Assembly (NCBI GenBank): GCA_944472135.2
Contig: OX235270.1
Coordinates: forward strand, 132,847,632 to 132,911,631
Length of the DNA stretch: 64,000 nt
DNA from: Trichobilharzia regenti
Taxonomy: Eukaryota; Platyhelminthes; Trematoda; Strigeidida; Schistosomatidae
Direction of reading: 5' to 3'
Shown here: positions 11,721 to 24,384 of the stretch, piece by piece
Numbering within the stretch: position 1 is the first letter of the stretch
Layout of the letters: each line of letters opens with the position of its first letter
Notes under the pieces: generated by a model
The model's database searches: none
Told to the model about the DNA's origin: nothing
The model's input: the letters and a program-made list of their open reading frames with translations, nothing else
Translations under genes and position numbers: made by a program

Positions 11721-13727
11721 CAGAAAGTCTTAATATCAGCTACCGGTTGTGCAGCGGACATATTTATATTTAATATTTAATTCGAATCACTGGCCAATAG
11801 TGCCCTACATATATTTACTAATAAACAACTTTCTGACTTGAAAATGATGGACATTTTGGTGTGCCGTTCGGTGATGATCATTAGGTTGTCATTTCGTATA
11901 CGAAGGCGAAAATGGACGAAGTTGTTGGGAGTTATTATTATTATTATAAAGGAGACTGAAAAATGGAAACCGTCAAATATCCCTTTAAGACAGTCTTGCG
12001 TTCCCATGGAATGAAGAATTCGTAGAATCTACATTTCTCTGTCCCATAAAACTCTTGGAATCACCGTAGTTTTGCAAATTCATGAGAATCACTGCGTGTA
12101 GCATGAATTCCACCAAAAATCGAGTTTTTGTTGATACTCGAGTTTTCTCTTTCCTCGCATTCCGGATAGAACACTGAACTTAAATCTTCAAGCTCTGAAG
12201 TTTCAGCAGTAATAATGATGCTGCTTTCGGGGTGAGATTGCAAACATCAATCCTTACTTTTCCTCTTCACCGAATCTACTACCGATTTTATTGGTGAGTC
12301 AGCTAGGAATCGAACCTGGACAAAGTGTGTGTTTGACAAGAATTTTTTAAAGATAACCCAGCTACACATGTCATCACGTTAGCTCCCTTTCTGGTGACTC
12401 AAAAAATGAAACAGCTGAGTTCAATTTAATGATTAGGATTGATGAGATTTATCCTAGCTGTGCAGAGACTTCATATTATATATTTGCTTCTTACTTTCAA
12501 AATGTAATTTTATAATTCGAGTCTGAATAACAGAACTACAAATTTTATATATTTTTACTTGAAAACTATTACGTAATTTTATGCTTTATCGTAGATTTAG
12601 TGATTTAGTCTAAGCTGATTATTTTCAACCTTGGAAACTGAAACTGACGATTACTATAAATCGATCTTTGTGACGCTTTATAGCGCTGGACTTGATTCAA
12701 GGTCATTGAGGCACAACTGTTTCTTTTTCTGGTAAGTGTTTTTTCTATGTTTTAATAAGAATTGATGGTTGCTGCTGTTTGGTGTAGTTTACGTAGCAAC
12801 AATATATGTACTGTAATGGCTGTTTTAGTTATATTGCAGTCAACAAAGTGCATTTAAGATCGTAGTGTTGGCTTATTTTTCTCATCTGTTTTCATGTGAG
12901 GCAAATTAACTAATATTTCGAACCTCTTCATCAATCTCTAAAATATTCCAAGTGATTCCGCACGGGTGTTAATGACTTCATATAGTTCGACCTAATGCAG
13001 GCTAAATTGGATCGCATTTCATAATGATAAACTAGTTTTCCAGACATCTATATATACCACTATCTATTGTTACCCACTTGTTGCGTTTCAGCATTCGTAT
13101 TTTACCCGCCCTTTTACTTTGTACTTACCTGTAAAATCACTTTTTGGCCATTGTAATCTTGTTATCGAACTATTCGTTGTGAATTTAACTTTGTAATTTA
13201 GATGGAAAGACAAATTTTCTTAGAATAATACTGTATTCTTCAGTTATATGGAATGCAATTAATGCTTAGAAATAACTGACTTAAGAGAGTCAGGATTTTC
13301 GTAAACCTGATTTTATAACAGTAACCAGATATTTACATAGAACTTGTGATAGATTTAACATCCTCCTATATGGGTTGAAATGTGATGTGGCAAAATAGAA
13401 TGTAGGTAAGGAGCCAAAACCATTGCGTTAGTAGAAGATTTCTCCTCAAAACCCATACCAGCATTATGGTGTGTATAACATTTATCACGTATAAGGTGAT
13501 GTTGCAAAAAGTAGGTCTTGGTAGTTTTCACTCTTTGTGGTAGTTGTGTCTCTCCAAATAAAGTCTCCATTATTCGAGAAGATTAGTTAAATATTTGCTA
13601 AATTGTATAATCTCTAGTTCCATTGGGAATTATGTGTAGTGTATTGCTAAAGACTTTGCTGTGTAGCTATGAAACAGCGTTTTTTAACGCAACAGGTAGG
13701 AAATTGCAGTCTTATAAGGTGTATAAG
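11721..13727. other. 2 kb AT-rich stretch, nothing recognised
   Basis: No domain-bearing frame, terminal repeat or RNA gene is seen. Short frames at 11777-12007 and 13355-13570 on the minus strand look like chance. Confidence 0.45.
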
Positions 13728-14838
13728 TATAAAACTTGGGCACTGTGGTAGGGTATAACTCCATTATGGATAAGATTTTATTTTGATAAGTCACACAGTG
13801 TTACACAGTAATACTAACTGATAACGTTTTGAGCACAAATAACTGCTCATAATCATATCAAGACAATACTCACACAACTTTTTCCTTCATTCATATACAT
13901 GTGTGGAATCGATTATATATTGGAATGAAATTCAGTATGAGATAATGTACATTCAGAAATAATAATATGAGTGTTATTGATCAAAATAATTGTGAAACTA
14001 GTAGTGATAACACATCTACTGTTATACCATATAAAGAGGGGACATCTGAGACCCTACGTAGGATTCTTAATAAAGTAGGAATTGGGGTGGCATTCAAACC
14101 TACAGACTCACTCAGAGACAAGCTCTGTAGGTTAAAGGACCCTGTCGGTTGACCCAATTAGACAAAATAATATAATTTACAAAATACCTTGCAATGACTG
14201 TGAGGTCAACTATGTAGGTTAAACTAGTAGATCGGGGGTAATCAGATTGTCGGAGCATAAGAATTTAGCTAAGGTAAGAATGGTTGATCCCGAGCAGATG
14301 ACTAATCTAGAAAAAAGCTCAGCAATTTCACTTCACGCATTAACTCACAACCACACAATAGTGTGGGAGAGGGTTAAGATTCTAAGAAGTAATCTATGTA
14401 GGTGAACAGAGAGATTAATTACTGAATCCTGGCTCATTGAGTCTACACCCAACACATGCAACGGAAATGAGTCAATGCAAATACCAGAGATATGGAATAT
14501 ATTATTACCGCCAGTCAAATCGAAATTCTATTTCAATCCAAGCACATCACAACATGCTAACAAGTTACTCACTTATTATGACTATAAAAACACTCGTCGT
14601 ATTTCCCATCTGATTGTAATTGATCAATAACACTCATATTACTATTTCTGAATGTACATTATCCCATATTGATTTTATTCAAGTATCTAGCCAATTCCAC
14701 ATATGTATGTAAATGAAGGAAAAAGTTGTGTGAGTAGTGTCTTGATATGAATGTGAGCAATAATTTGTGCTCAAAACGTGGTCATCAGTTAATATTACTG
14801 TACAACACTGTGTGACTTATCAAAATAAAATCTCATCT
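13728..14838 (+). mobile_element. Penelope-like element with inverted terminal repeats
   Basis: The left arm (about 13728-13990) is the reverse complement of the right arm (about 14620-14838). Shared words include ATGAGTGTTATTGATCAA and, inverted, TTGATCAATAACACTCAT. Between them lies a 3' remnant of a Penelope-like frame: VIPYKEGTSETLRRILNK, then an IYKIPCNDC...YVG segment that is the start of a GIY-YIG nuclease, then WERVKILR and a C-terminal tail. Penelope-like elements are known for terminal repeats that can be direct or inverted. There are stops at 14150 and after. The inner part is nearly the same as 33640-34437. Confidence 0.75.
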
Positions 14839-16458
14839 CTTAAGGCGTAACATTCTCTAAATATGTTGGAATCATAAATAGAGTACTAATATGGATAAAA
14901 ATGACGGCCAATTAGATCGCAAACCTTTTATTGAGATAATTAAGGTGGGGTTGGATAGCAGAAATCACTAGCATTTGTGGTCATTAAACGAATAAATCCA
15001 TAAAGTCTGACTGCTGGTACTAGATATGCATACAGATGTAGATTCTAGGCTAGAGTTATGGAACGAAAAAATATCGAACGAAAAATAGCATCGACTTCGG
15101 CTTCTGCTTGTAGCAGGAATAACCTCACCCAATTCCTTATATCTCACATAAAATAGGCTAAGTGAGTAGTTTCCAGTGACTTACGTCACCACTACTATCT
15201 GGCGAGAAAGTTTCCCTGTACTACTGTCTCTTCACTGAAAGTGCATGCTTTTGTACATTTATTGCCGTATTTTGTGATACTGGTATACTCTCTATGTTGT
15301 TTTCTGTTTGGGAGACTATCTTCTATCAAATAAAGGCTTACAGGATGTTGAACAACAAAGGAATATCCCTGTGTTAGAGGTAGTGTCCCTAAACTCGGTT
15401 AGTTGCAGCGTCGAAGGTGGTATTGTAGATTGTACGTTGAAGTCTTATTTCCTATATTGTTAGCAGAGGTGGTTTGTAATTGTACCAGCACTGGACAAAT
15501 GTTTTGGTGCACCTATACCGTTTTATCTTCTGTATCAAATGAATCTTCTAGTGTAGTAGATTTTAATGAAATAATCAGGGTATAAAACCCAACCCTCGAT
15601 AGTTTTTATAGCCACATTTGTTTTAAACCTACCTCATTCAGCTTATAAGATCTGATTAGTTTTTTCATTTATCGTAGAAGTTGATATGGCCGTAAACTAT
15701 TAATTCCACATACAGATTTTGCTCACATAATGTAATGGTGACACCTTTAGTTGGTTATCATGCAACATTTGGGACTCGCGCATCCAATTTAGCACTCTAA
15801 ATTTGGTAAAGTGACCTTGCGTTTTTGTTTGAAAGGTTGTGCATGAGGCAGAATGACTGAGAGTTATTACTTAATTTCAGTATTTTATCAGTATCATCTA
15901 TTTACAATAATAAACATATATCTTGAACTGTTTTAATATCGAACTCTTTATTTCTTCATCGTGACTTCAGACAGTTTTAAGAAAAATAGGTAATCATTTT
16001 AGCTTATGAATGGTGTCACATATCGTCTTTAATTTTGTTTCTTTTATTAAAATGATAGCTTATGTTTCTGAGAAAAATAGTCTCAGTAGATGCAACCATA
16101 GGGCAACTGTCACTTAGATATGTGATGATTGCTCGTTAAGCTTTCTACTAATGCTGTCAGTATGAAAGCTATTCCATGACCGGTAACAGTGTTTTCGTGT
16201 AATGTCATCTTAGCAGTAAAGTATCATGTCAGTCGACACCTTCCGACGTGGCTCAAACTAAAAGTCAAAGATTTCATAGACTAGTGGCATGTCTTCCTTT
16301 GACCACACCAACTTAAGCCCACTTCGGTGAACACTGTAGCTCATTATGCTTAGCGTATGTCCTAGCTATCTCAACTAATGGGAATTCACTATCTTGTTGA
16401 TAAGTTTTCCATCCTTAATTAACACCACGATATGACTGTATAACTGAAAGTTGACACC
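14839..16458. other. 1.6 kb without recognised content
   Basis: AT-rich, with short chance frames such as 15403-15585. No repeat partner was noticed elsewhere in the window. Confidence 0.45.
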
Positions 16459-18118
16459 AATCCTCCGACGAAAGCTGAATGCAATCAAGCCTCTGAAAGC
16501 TGGAAAATCAGCTGGACCAGATGGAATACTCCCTGAAGTACTGAAAGCGGACCTAGAAACAACAGCAGATATACTGACTCACTCCATTATTGCAAACGGT
16601 CTGGAAGGAGGGAAAGGTGCCTACTGACTGTAAGAAAGGTGACCTCGTGAAACTACCAAAGAAGGGCGACTTAGGACACACTCTGCAAGAACTGGCGAGG
16701 AATCATGCTCCTATCGACGCCAAGTAAAATTCTGAGTCGCATCATCCTGGAGAGAATAAAGGACCCACTGGATACAGAACTCCGACCAGAACAAGCTAGC
16801 TGCATTCAGGAAAGTCAGGCAAATCATGTACTGACCAAATTGAAACTCTACGAAGCATCATCACACAACAAAGCATGCAATGGCAATCAAACATCTACCT
16901 CAACTTTATAGACTTCGAGAAGGCTTTCGACAGACAGCATTGATCGTGAAGTAATTTGGACACTACTTGGGTACTACGGCGTACCCCAAATATTCATCAA
17001 CCTTATTCAACAGCTGTACGACAACGGAACATGTCAAGTGATCCACAACGGAAAACTCAGCGACGTGTTTGGAATAAACACAGGAGTCAGACAAGGGTGC
17101 TTACTATCACCAATGATATTCCTAATTGTGGTGGACTGACTGGATTATGCGTCAGACAGTGGGAAACGAGAAGACAGGAATATCCTGGACCGACGTGAAG
17201 AACCTAGAAGACCTGGATTTCGCGCGTGGATGATTTATGCTTGATGTTACACAAAATCGAAAACTTACAAGCGAAAACTAACAAACTTGTCGAAGAAGCA
17301 GCCAGCGAAGACAGGACTCCATGTGAATATAGACAAGACGGAGGTGATGAAAATAACCAACCAACCAACAACAACAACAGCAGAAACACCCAGTGCCAAT
17401 CACCATCAACGGGAGAGATTTGGAAGAGGTTACTTCATTCACTTCACTTATCTAGGGAGCATTGTCTCAACTACAGACAGTCGGAACGGACTTAGGATGT
17501 CAAATCGAGCGAGAATCGGGAAGGCGAGAAACGCAAACATTCATCAACCTGACTGAAACCAATCTGGAAATCTTCGTCACTCAGCCAGGATCAACAACAA
17601 AATTCGGTCGGATTTTCAATACAAACAACGTCAAGTCAGTCAGTTCTTCTATACGGATCAGAAACTTGGCGGGCGGGCGGGTCACAAAGAATATTTCCAA
17701 CAGCATGTTGCAGACGTTGCCTTTATCAACAACTGTCTTCGCTGGCTCTATGCTGAAGATCAAATGTCCGGGCCGGAAAGAATCACCAACAAGGAATTAT
17801 GAGAACAAACAAAACAAGAACCAATCGCCCAACAAATATGCAGGAGAAAGTGGAGATGGATTGGACACTCGCTGAGGAGGCCGCCGCTGGGTGACATCAC
17901 GTGTCAGGCCATTGCTCGAGTGGAACCAGGCCGAAAGGGAAGCGGCGAGTGGGACGTCAGTGCAAGGGTGACATGGAGGAGATCGTGTGAAGAGGAGTTG
18001 AAAGAGTATGGACTAACATGGATGCAGGTGAAAAGTACAGGAGAAGAGAGAAGCAAGTGGAGAGGTGCAGTTGAAGCCCTATGTTACACTAGGAACCCAA
18101 GAGAACAACAATAATAAT
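16459..18118 (+). mobile_element. Degenerate RTE-like LINE, 5' truncated
   Basis: It begins in the linker before the reverse transcriptase (LKAGKSAGPDGI near 16500). It then shows decayed polymerase motifs: RIILERIKDPLD, the FEKAF region near 16915, and GVRQGCLLSPMIF near 17085 with a frame change. It ends in the family's 3' tail, GAAGCCCTATGTTACACTAGG, followed by ATAATAAT. Frame changes are frequent. At three places it carries the same +4-nt insertions as the copies at 21 and 48 kb (near 17670, 17770 and 17957). Older than the copy at 50 kb. Confidence 0.8.
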
Positions 18119-18124
18119 ATGACT

Positions 18125-18345
18125 GTATCATCCCACGGAACACTAGAGACGTAGTGGAAGGACATATGTCCTGAACTGCTAGTTTTTTCATATCTACCAC
18201 TTTCAACATCCATGTCTGACAGCCGTAAAGAAGTATATGGCAGATTAGAACATTATACACATTATTTGATAGATGGCTGGATATGCCTGTGTCAAAGACA
18301 ACGTAGTCTGGTAAATACAGTCTTCGGCATGCATACTGTGATTTC
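18125..18345 (-). pseudogene. LINE reverse transcriptase C-terminal fragment
   Basis: The minus strand reads a LICHILLYGCQTWMLKVVDM segment, the conserved patch downstream of the catalytic palm in many non-LTR elements. It is a different family from the adjoining RTE-like copy and lies tail to tail with it. Confidence 0.6.
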
Positions 18346-18841
18346 ACTAACAATCATTGCATTATGACTGATGCGATTTTCCGAATAAGTGGAGTGATTA
18401 GCTCATTCAACATAGTTTACTGCCCAACCCAAACTAGAATTTGGTTTTATATCAATCCTGGGCGGATCATCTAACAGGTAAAGTTCAACAATAGCGTCCC
18501 AAGGAATGAGAACGCACGGATGACCCTCAGCCGACCAGTCATAGGACTGAGGAATTTTTTTACAAAAAGTGACGTATGTATACAAGAAAATGCATTAAAA
18601 CACACTAAACAGGGTATCTTTGTCTGGCATGACTTAAAAATACGTCCCAGTTATAGTGAGGAGTATCACTTGCTAAGTTAGTCTAGTTTCTGAACATGTA
18701 TTCACCGAGGTGACTAAAAATGAGCTGTTTTTATGGACAGTTTATCTATATACAAAAGATCCCCATTTAGGCATTAAGAAAACAGAAAGATTGAGCGAAG
18801 AAATATTTGCTTTTCAATTAGATCCTCATCTCTAGCTCTAC

Positions 18842-18843
<2 letters not shown>
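18346..18843. repeat. Dispersed repeat shared with 23190-23400
   Basis: About 180 bp near 18610-18790 resembles 23230-23400. Both contain a GAGGAGT block, CATGTA, a TCA(T/C)CGAGG(T/C)GACT box and an AAAATGA box, at moderate identity. Family not identified. The rest of the interval has no supported feature. Confidence 0.5.

Positions 18844-18884
<41 letters not shown>
18844..18884. repeat. (TA)n microsatellite
   Basis: About 40 bp of uninterrupted TA/AT dinucleotides. Confidence 0.95.
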
Positions 18885-18885
<1 letters not shown>

Positions 18886-19154
18886 CATTTTTATTACAAT
18901 ACACAACAGTTTACCGATCAAGTGGCCATATGTCAGTGTCAAAATGTCAATGAGTTGATAATTAACGAAGAAAATCAATACAGATATAAAAGGTAGAAAT
19001 GGTTAGAATAAATTAATTTTACAAGGACAATACATAATCAAAGATGAAGGGGTCAGAAAAATAAAATAATTTGGACAATTATAATTTTTAAATGTTTACG
19101 GGGAGGGGGGCGAAGTAGTCCGGTTTATACATTCACGTAGCGATGACCAAGGAA

Positions 19155-19640
19155 AAGAAAGTGGCTGTACAAATTTCTTCTAAACACACAGGTTTGGCTT
19201 CTTCAGGTGGATTCCTATTGCTTCAGCTGTCTGAAGAAGAACTCGTAGAGCAAAATTAAGATTAGTAGGAATGCGATAAATAATTTTAAATGCAGTATTC
19301 ACATCAACCTTATGCTCACTATCTACAAGATGGGCTACAATAGAGCTACGAATAGATCTTGTTTGTCCATTGCTTAACCCTGTTGGATAATGTTCAAAAA
19401 TACGATGATGAACCTGCCTAATTGTACGCCCAATGTAGCTGACTCCGCAGCTGCAGTCAAACTGGTAGATACACATGGAAAAGGCAAATTTAGGTAGTTT
19501 ATCCTTATTTCTCGAACGTAGAATAGGGGTGGTAGTGAAGAGACAACGTACCTCTGCTGCATAATAAGCTCTTTTAACTGCATTCTTCAGGCGCTGTGTT
19601 ATTATTTCGCTGATGTTTTAGGAGCTTCACTAACCATTTT
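19155..19640 (-). pseudogene. Penelope-like GIY-YIG endonuclease fragment
   Basis: On the minus strand the frame reads a Cys motif (YQFDCSCGVSYIGRT) followed by RQVHHRIFEH, the first two elements of a GIY-YIG nuclease with its arginine. It continues to HKVDVNTAFKIIYR and a C-terminal NKPNLCV-like end. The module sits at the C-terminus of Penelope-like reverse transcriptases and cuts target DNA. The upstream polymerase is missing. Related fragments lie at 23815 and 28405. Confidence 0.7.
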
Positions 19641-19849
19641 GCTGTTGCATGATATGGAGAATTACACATGTCCAAAACTGGTCAAAGCGGCAAACCGATT
19701 TTATGAACTGGTAAAACAGCGTAAATGGTAGTTTTGAAATAGTTTTCAAATATCCTTTATAATATATTCAGAACACAAATAATTGAATTGAACAGTTGTT
19801 TGCAGTGAATTCTTCCTCCGGGTTCTTCAATTATAAATGCATTAATTTA

Positions 19850-19850
19850 A

Positions 19851-19878
<28 letters not shown>
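19850..19878. repeat. (ATT)n microsatellite
   Basis: About nine ATT units in an AT-rich, otherwise featureless stretch (19641-20224). Confidence 0.9.
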
Positions 19879-19881
<3 letters not shown>

Positions 19882-20224
19882 ATAATTATTATTTCTATTT
19901 ATTTCACTAGTATTTCGTCTAGGTCACCCTATTTACTGTTTTGTTTCTGCATAGTATTTTTATTGTATGTCGCACTTTTGGCTACACACACCGTTGAAAT
20001 TTGTACTTTAAGTTAAGTATGTATACGTATATACATAAGCACACATCATTGAATTATTTCATCTCATTTTATATCATGTTCTCACTGATCGTACGCATTT
20101 TATATGGATTTAAACAATAATCAAAACTCACTGACTGTTATTATTATCATTATTCCATCTTGTACTTGTACCACAATATACTTTGTCATATAGTTCTAAC
20201 TTGCTTTTAATAGCTATTATATTT

Positions 20225-20940
20225 TATTGTTATTATTGTGATTCAACACACCACCTCCGTTTCATTCTGTTTTCTGCAGTCGTCTTTATCTGGCTCTACA
20301 ACTGCCCATAGGCTCTCATCTCCTTTTTCGTATAATCTCCACCTCCACCTTCCCTCCTTGCGGACGCTCCAGCCATCATTTCCCATTCGGGTTCCGCTCT
20401 ATGTCATTCAATGGTGTCTCCTCAGCGTGTGTATATCCACTCCATCTTGATTTTCTTCTAGCATATTTGTTGAGTGATGAGTTCTTTGCGGGTTCCTTTA
20501 TCAGAGTCCCTTGTTGCTCAATCCTTTCTGGTCATTTGATCTTCAGTATGAAGCCAGTGAAGGCAACTGTTGGTTGATAAAATTTTGAATTAGTCTGTGT
20601 GAGAAATGCTTTTGGTGACACACGAAATCTCTGAGCTAAGTAGAGTCAATGATTGACTTAAGATTAGTGTTAAAAGTCCAGATTTTGTTGTTTATGCTCC
20701 GGGTGGAGTGCAGACGATTTCCAAACTGATTTCAGATTAGTAAAAGTCTGTTTTGATTTTTTCTGATTCTGGCTGGCTTTAACATCTTCATCCGTGTGTT
20801 ATCTAGATGTGCGGAACAGGTGACTTCCTCTAGATGCCTCTATTTGCTGCTGATTCGTGCTAAATTCTCCGTGTTCACGTGGAGTCCAGTTTTCACTGCT
20901 TTTTTGTGATATGGTATTGTAAAATATACTGGATTTATAA
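20225..20940 (-). mobile_element. Old RTE-like LINE 3' fragment, minus strand
   Basis: Read on the minus strand it follows the same order as the RTE-like copies (the GKGKQ-like helix, LQTFIN, KIRWP-like and WNP-like segments), but heavily diverged. It abuts another, younger copy in the same orientation at 20998. The polymerase frame is broken throughout. Confidence 0.6.
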
Positions 20941-20997
20941 TTGTAAGGGCTGAAGAAGGATTTATTAAAAATAGTGGTTCGCTTTAATTACTTATTA

Positions 20998-22330
20998 TAT
21001 TATTATTATTATATCTTTTAATTCCTAGAGGAACATAGGGCTTCAGCTGCGCATCTCCATTGCCTTCTGTTTTCTGCCAACTTTTTCACTCCGTTCCAAG
21101 TCTGCCCACGTGCATTCGCCTCCTCTTCACATGACCTCCTCCAAGTCACCCCACCCTGTCACTGACGACCAACTCGCCGCCCGCTTCCCTTTCGGCCTGG
21201 TTCCACTCGAGCAATGGCTTGTCTAGTGATGTCACTTGATGGTTTCCTCAGTGTATGGTCAATCCATCTCCATTTCTTCCTTCATATTTGTTTCACAATC
21301 GGTTCCTGCTGTGTTAGTTCGCTCATTGCCAGAGATCCCTGTTGCTGATCTTTTCTGGCTGGCCATCTGATCTAGAGTAGTATTGAGCGAAGACAGCTAG
21401 CTGTTGATGAAGGTCTGTAGTTTGTTGTTTGAGACGCTCTTTGTGACACGCAATGCAAGTCTCTGATCCGTATAGTGAGTAGCACTGACTGACTTCACAT
21501 TGGAGTTGAAAATCCGGATCTTATTTTTGATTCTGAGTGCTGTTGACTTCCACACAGACTTAAGAGAAATGAAAGCTTGTTTTCCTTTTCCAATCTTTGC
21601 TTTGATATCCTCGTCAGTTCCGCCCGCCTGTAGTTGAAACGATGCTTCCCAGTTAGGTGGGTAGGTGAAGGAGGCTGTTTCTTTCAGGTTCCTCCCATTT
21701 ATGCTGACTGATTGTTGTCTGTTGTTGTTGCTGCTGTTGGTGTTGGCCAAGAATTTTCATCACCTCTGTTTTTTCTATATTCACCTGAAGTCCTATCTTC
21801 TTTGGATGCTTCTTCTGCCAGCTTGTTGCTTTTCACTTGTATATCTTCCAGTTTGTAGGAAACCAGACATATATCATAGGCGAAGTCCAGATCCCCCAAG
21901 TTCTTTTTTGTGTGAGTCCATTTTATGCGTGTTTCCTCATTACCCGTTGTCTGTCGCATTCTCCAGACCACTGCAATCAGGAAGATCATTGGCGATAATA
22001 GACAGCCTTGCCTCACTCCCGTCCTCACTTTGAAGGATTCCGTAAGTTTCCCGTTGTGGATTACTTGGCATGTAGCATTGTTGTATAGCTGTTGGATGAG
22101 ATGTATAATTGTCGATGGGACCCCGTAGTAGCGAAGTAGTTGCTAAATCACCTCTCGATCGACGCTGCGCTATCGAAGGCCTTTTCAAAATCGATGAAGT
22201 TGAGGTAAAGAGGTGACTGCCATTCCAAGCTTTGTTCAATGATGATCCGTAGTGTGGCGATTTGATCAATACATGACTTGTTTCTCCTGAATCCAGCTTG
22301 TTCCGGTCGGAGTTTTGCATCCAGGGCTTT
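20998..22330 (-). mobile_element. RTE-like LINE, minus strand, 5' truncated
   Basis: The minus strand starts near the RPEQAGF motif (22320) and runs through the FEKAFD region, GVRQGCLLSPMIF (22020), a damaged FADD box (DLDFAYDI), KIGLHVNIDKTE-like and NKIRIFNSNVKS. It ends at 21010 in the GTTCC/GGAAC hairpin and ATT repeats. It carries the +4-nt insertions shared with 16.5 kb and 47.8 kb. The catalytic FADD has become FAYD, so it is inactive. Confidence 0.85.
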
Positions 22331-22555
22331 TTTATTTATGCATATATTATATTTTATCAGGTTGTAAAATGGTTGATAATAGAATGCACATAGTGAATGA
22401 ATTCACATTCTGTTAGTATGTGTCTTCATATTCTAAGAAATTTTGCAAATGGAAAAAACAAACAAACCAACTTATATGAAATTTCCTAGCAACACAATAA
22501 TTGTTGATTGTTTGTTTATTTCATTACAACAAGATATACAATAAAAGCAAATTAA

Positions 22556-23040
22556 ATGTCAACATCCTCAGGCAGCGGAAGCAAACGCAATCGATTGAAT
22601 CTCACTCTTCCAAGTTCTGCTATTCAATCATCAGATAGTGGTTCTTTGTCAGGTAGGAAACCTGAAGAGATTGGCTCAAATTCTGATTTACTTCACTCAT
22701 CTTCAGACAATGCATCAGAATCATTGATGAAAAGAAATGGAAATTCAACCGGTACAGTCAATACAACTCTAGATAAATTAAACGATGGTAATGTGATAAT
22801 TTCATCTGAGAATTATTCACAAAACTCTCAACAAACTACTATCTATCGACCAAGTGCTCATCATTCTCATCCACATTCCGCTCATCGTAGAATCCCACCA
22901 CCCCTGACAGATCTTCGTTTATCTCCAAAGAAAACGCATGCACCAACAGGCGGTAATCTATTCAACTCTAAAGTAGATCGGAATAATGAAAATCGTTATT
23001 CGAACAGAATTAGTACCGGGCCTGTTGATGTTGCTGAAGT
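22556..23040 (+). CDS. MAP kinase kinase (MEK1/2 class), exon 1
   Basis: First coding exon of a dual-specificity kinase that would phosphorylate an ERK-type MAP kinase in the cytoplasm. The ATG at 22556 directly follows an in-frame TAA, so this start is well supported unless a cryptic upstream exon exists. It encodes 161 residues plus two bases and ends at a strong donor, AGT|GTAAGT. The residues are Ser/Asn/His-rich and look disordered. KRNRLNLTLP at 9-18 fits the basic-plus-hydrophobic pattern of a MAPK docking site, as at the N-terminus of human MEK1. The pre-kinase region (about 195 residues including the start of exon 2) is roughly 130 residues longer than in human MEK1. The two leftover bases (GT) join the T that opens exon 2. 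The exon assignment rests on ORF length, donor and exact phase match, not on strong homology. Confidence 0.8.
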
Positions 23041-23512
23041 GTAAGTTCTGTATGCGAAGTAAATAACTGTTTTTTCTTTGTTTTTTTTTAAAGACTGATT
23101 AGTGGGCAAAGTTAAACTCTGACGGTCCATGGGATATGGACGCTTAAATGGACTTTGATTCCATCAATCAACAAAATCATTGGTTTTTCCATGTTTTTTA
23201 AGAGAGAAATACAGAGAATAATGATAAATTACATTAAAAACAACATATTTTTCAGTGAAATGCTTTAAAAATATCTCCCAGCTATATAATGAGGAGTTTC
23301 AGTTTTTAAGTCGGACATGTAGTCATCGAGGCGACTGAAAATGAATTTCTTTTATGACCTATTTATCGCTCTTATCCCGTTTCTTTAGTCTTCCCGAAAA
23401 GTTCTTAGTTGAATTAGTATGGATTTCAGTTAGAAGGTCGACATCTATTCACTCGAAAAATGCGGATTATAAAAATAAAGCACAACTCTAAGCCTCATCG
23501 AAACCCTGGTCG

Positions 23513-23583
23513 TAACCCCTAACCCTAGTACCAACCCTAATCCTAACCTTAATCTTAAGCCTAACGCTAAACGTAACCTTAAC
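23513..23583 (-). repeat. Degenerate telomere-like (CCCTAA)n stretch
   Basis: A run of imperfect hexamers (CCCTAACCCTAG, then CCTAATCCTAACCTTAA and so on) on the + strand, equal to TTAGGG-type repeats on the minus strand. About twelve units with many substitutions, inside intron 1. Confidence 0.75.
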
Positions 23584-23814
23584 AACGAGCTATCATCACA
23601 TGATTATGCTTTAACTTGACCGGCTGGCGAACAAATAGTAGTCTTTTCGTCAACTTCATCACGTTCTACATTTATGTGGCAGTAATAATTAGAAAAACAT
23701 TGTTATAAACAAAATTAATGTTTTCAATTATATTGAATCAGCAGTATCAATAGATTACATATCAAAAGCACGCGTAAAAGATTGTATGCGTTAATATAAA
23801 ACTACACTAAATAT

Positions 23815-24060
23815 CGGTTCAACTGCTCCTGTGGAGCTAGTTATATTGGCCATTGCTGAGTTTTCGTGTTCAGCGACGCTCACCAGTGTGTTTAATTACA
23901 GGTATTGTTAAAACCACCAACAGTTCTATATTGGACCACCTTGTCCAAATATGATACAAAGCTAGCACTGAAGAATCTTTCTCTGTCATCTATTGGGTGT
24001 CGAATAAATTACCAGTGGCCTCTAGGTACACAACATTCCAAACACCAGAGACCACTGAAA
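23815..24060 (+). pseudogene. Penelope-like GIY-YIG fragment
   Basis: The + strand reads a FNCSCGASYIG segment matching the minus-strand copy at 19.4 kb. Frameshifts follow. Only the beginning of the endonuclease module is recognisable. Confidence 0.55.
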
Positions 24061-24087
24061 CTCGCTTAAATCAACCAGAGGTCTCTG

Positions 24088-24137
24088 TATGTATGTATGT
24101 ATGTATGTGTGTGTGTGTATGTGTGTGTGCCGTAATA
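24088..24137. repeat. (TATG)n/(TG)n microsatellite
   Basis: Five or more TATG units grade into TG repeats. Confidence 0.95.
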
Positions 24138-24384
24138 ACAGTTTTAGCCAGTCACCTTTGCTACCCTGGGCTGCTGTCGAGGCTATAAATTCTGTGTTAC
24201 TTCCCCTAATCTATTTGATATCCAATTAGTTTGAAATTATAATAATGCACATTATCCATCTCTCTTACTGACGCTTTTGAAGTGGAATCTGTCGATGCTC
24301 TTGATAAAGTGTTAGTAGCAAAATTTCTTTAAATTATTATGGTCACATAATCGTAGAACATGTGATGACGAATATGTCGAAAAG

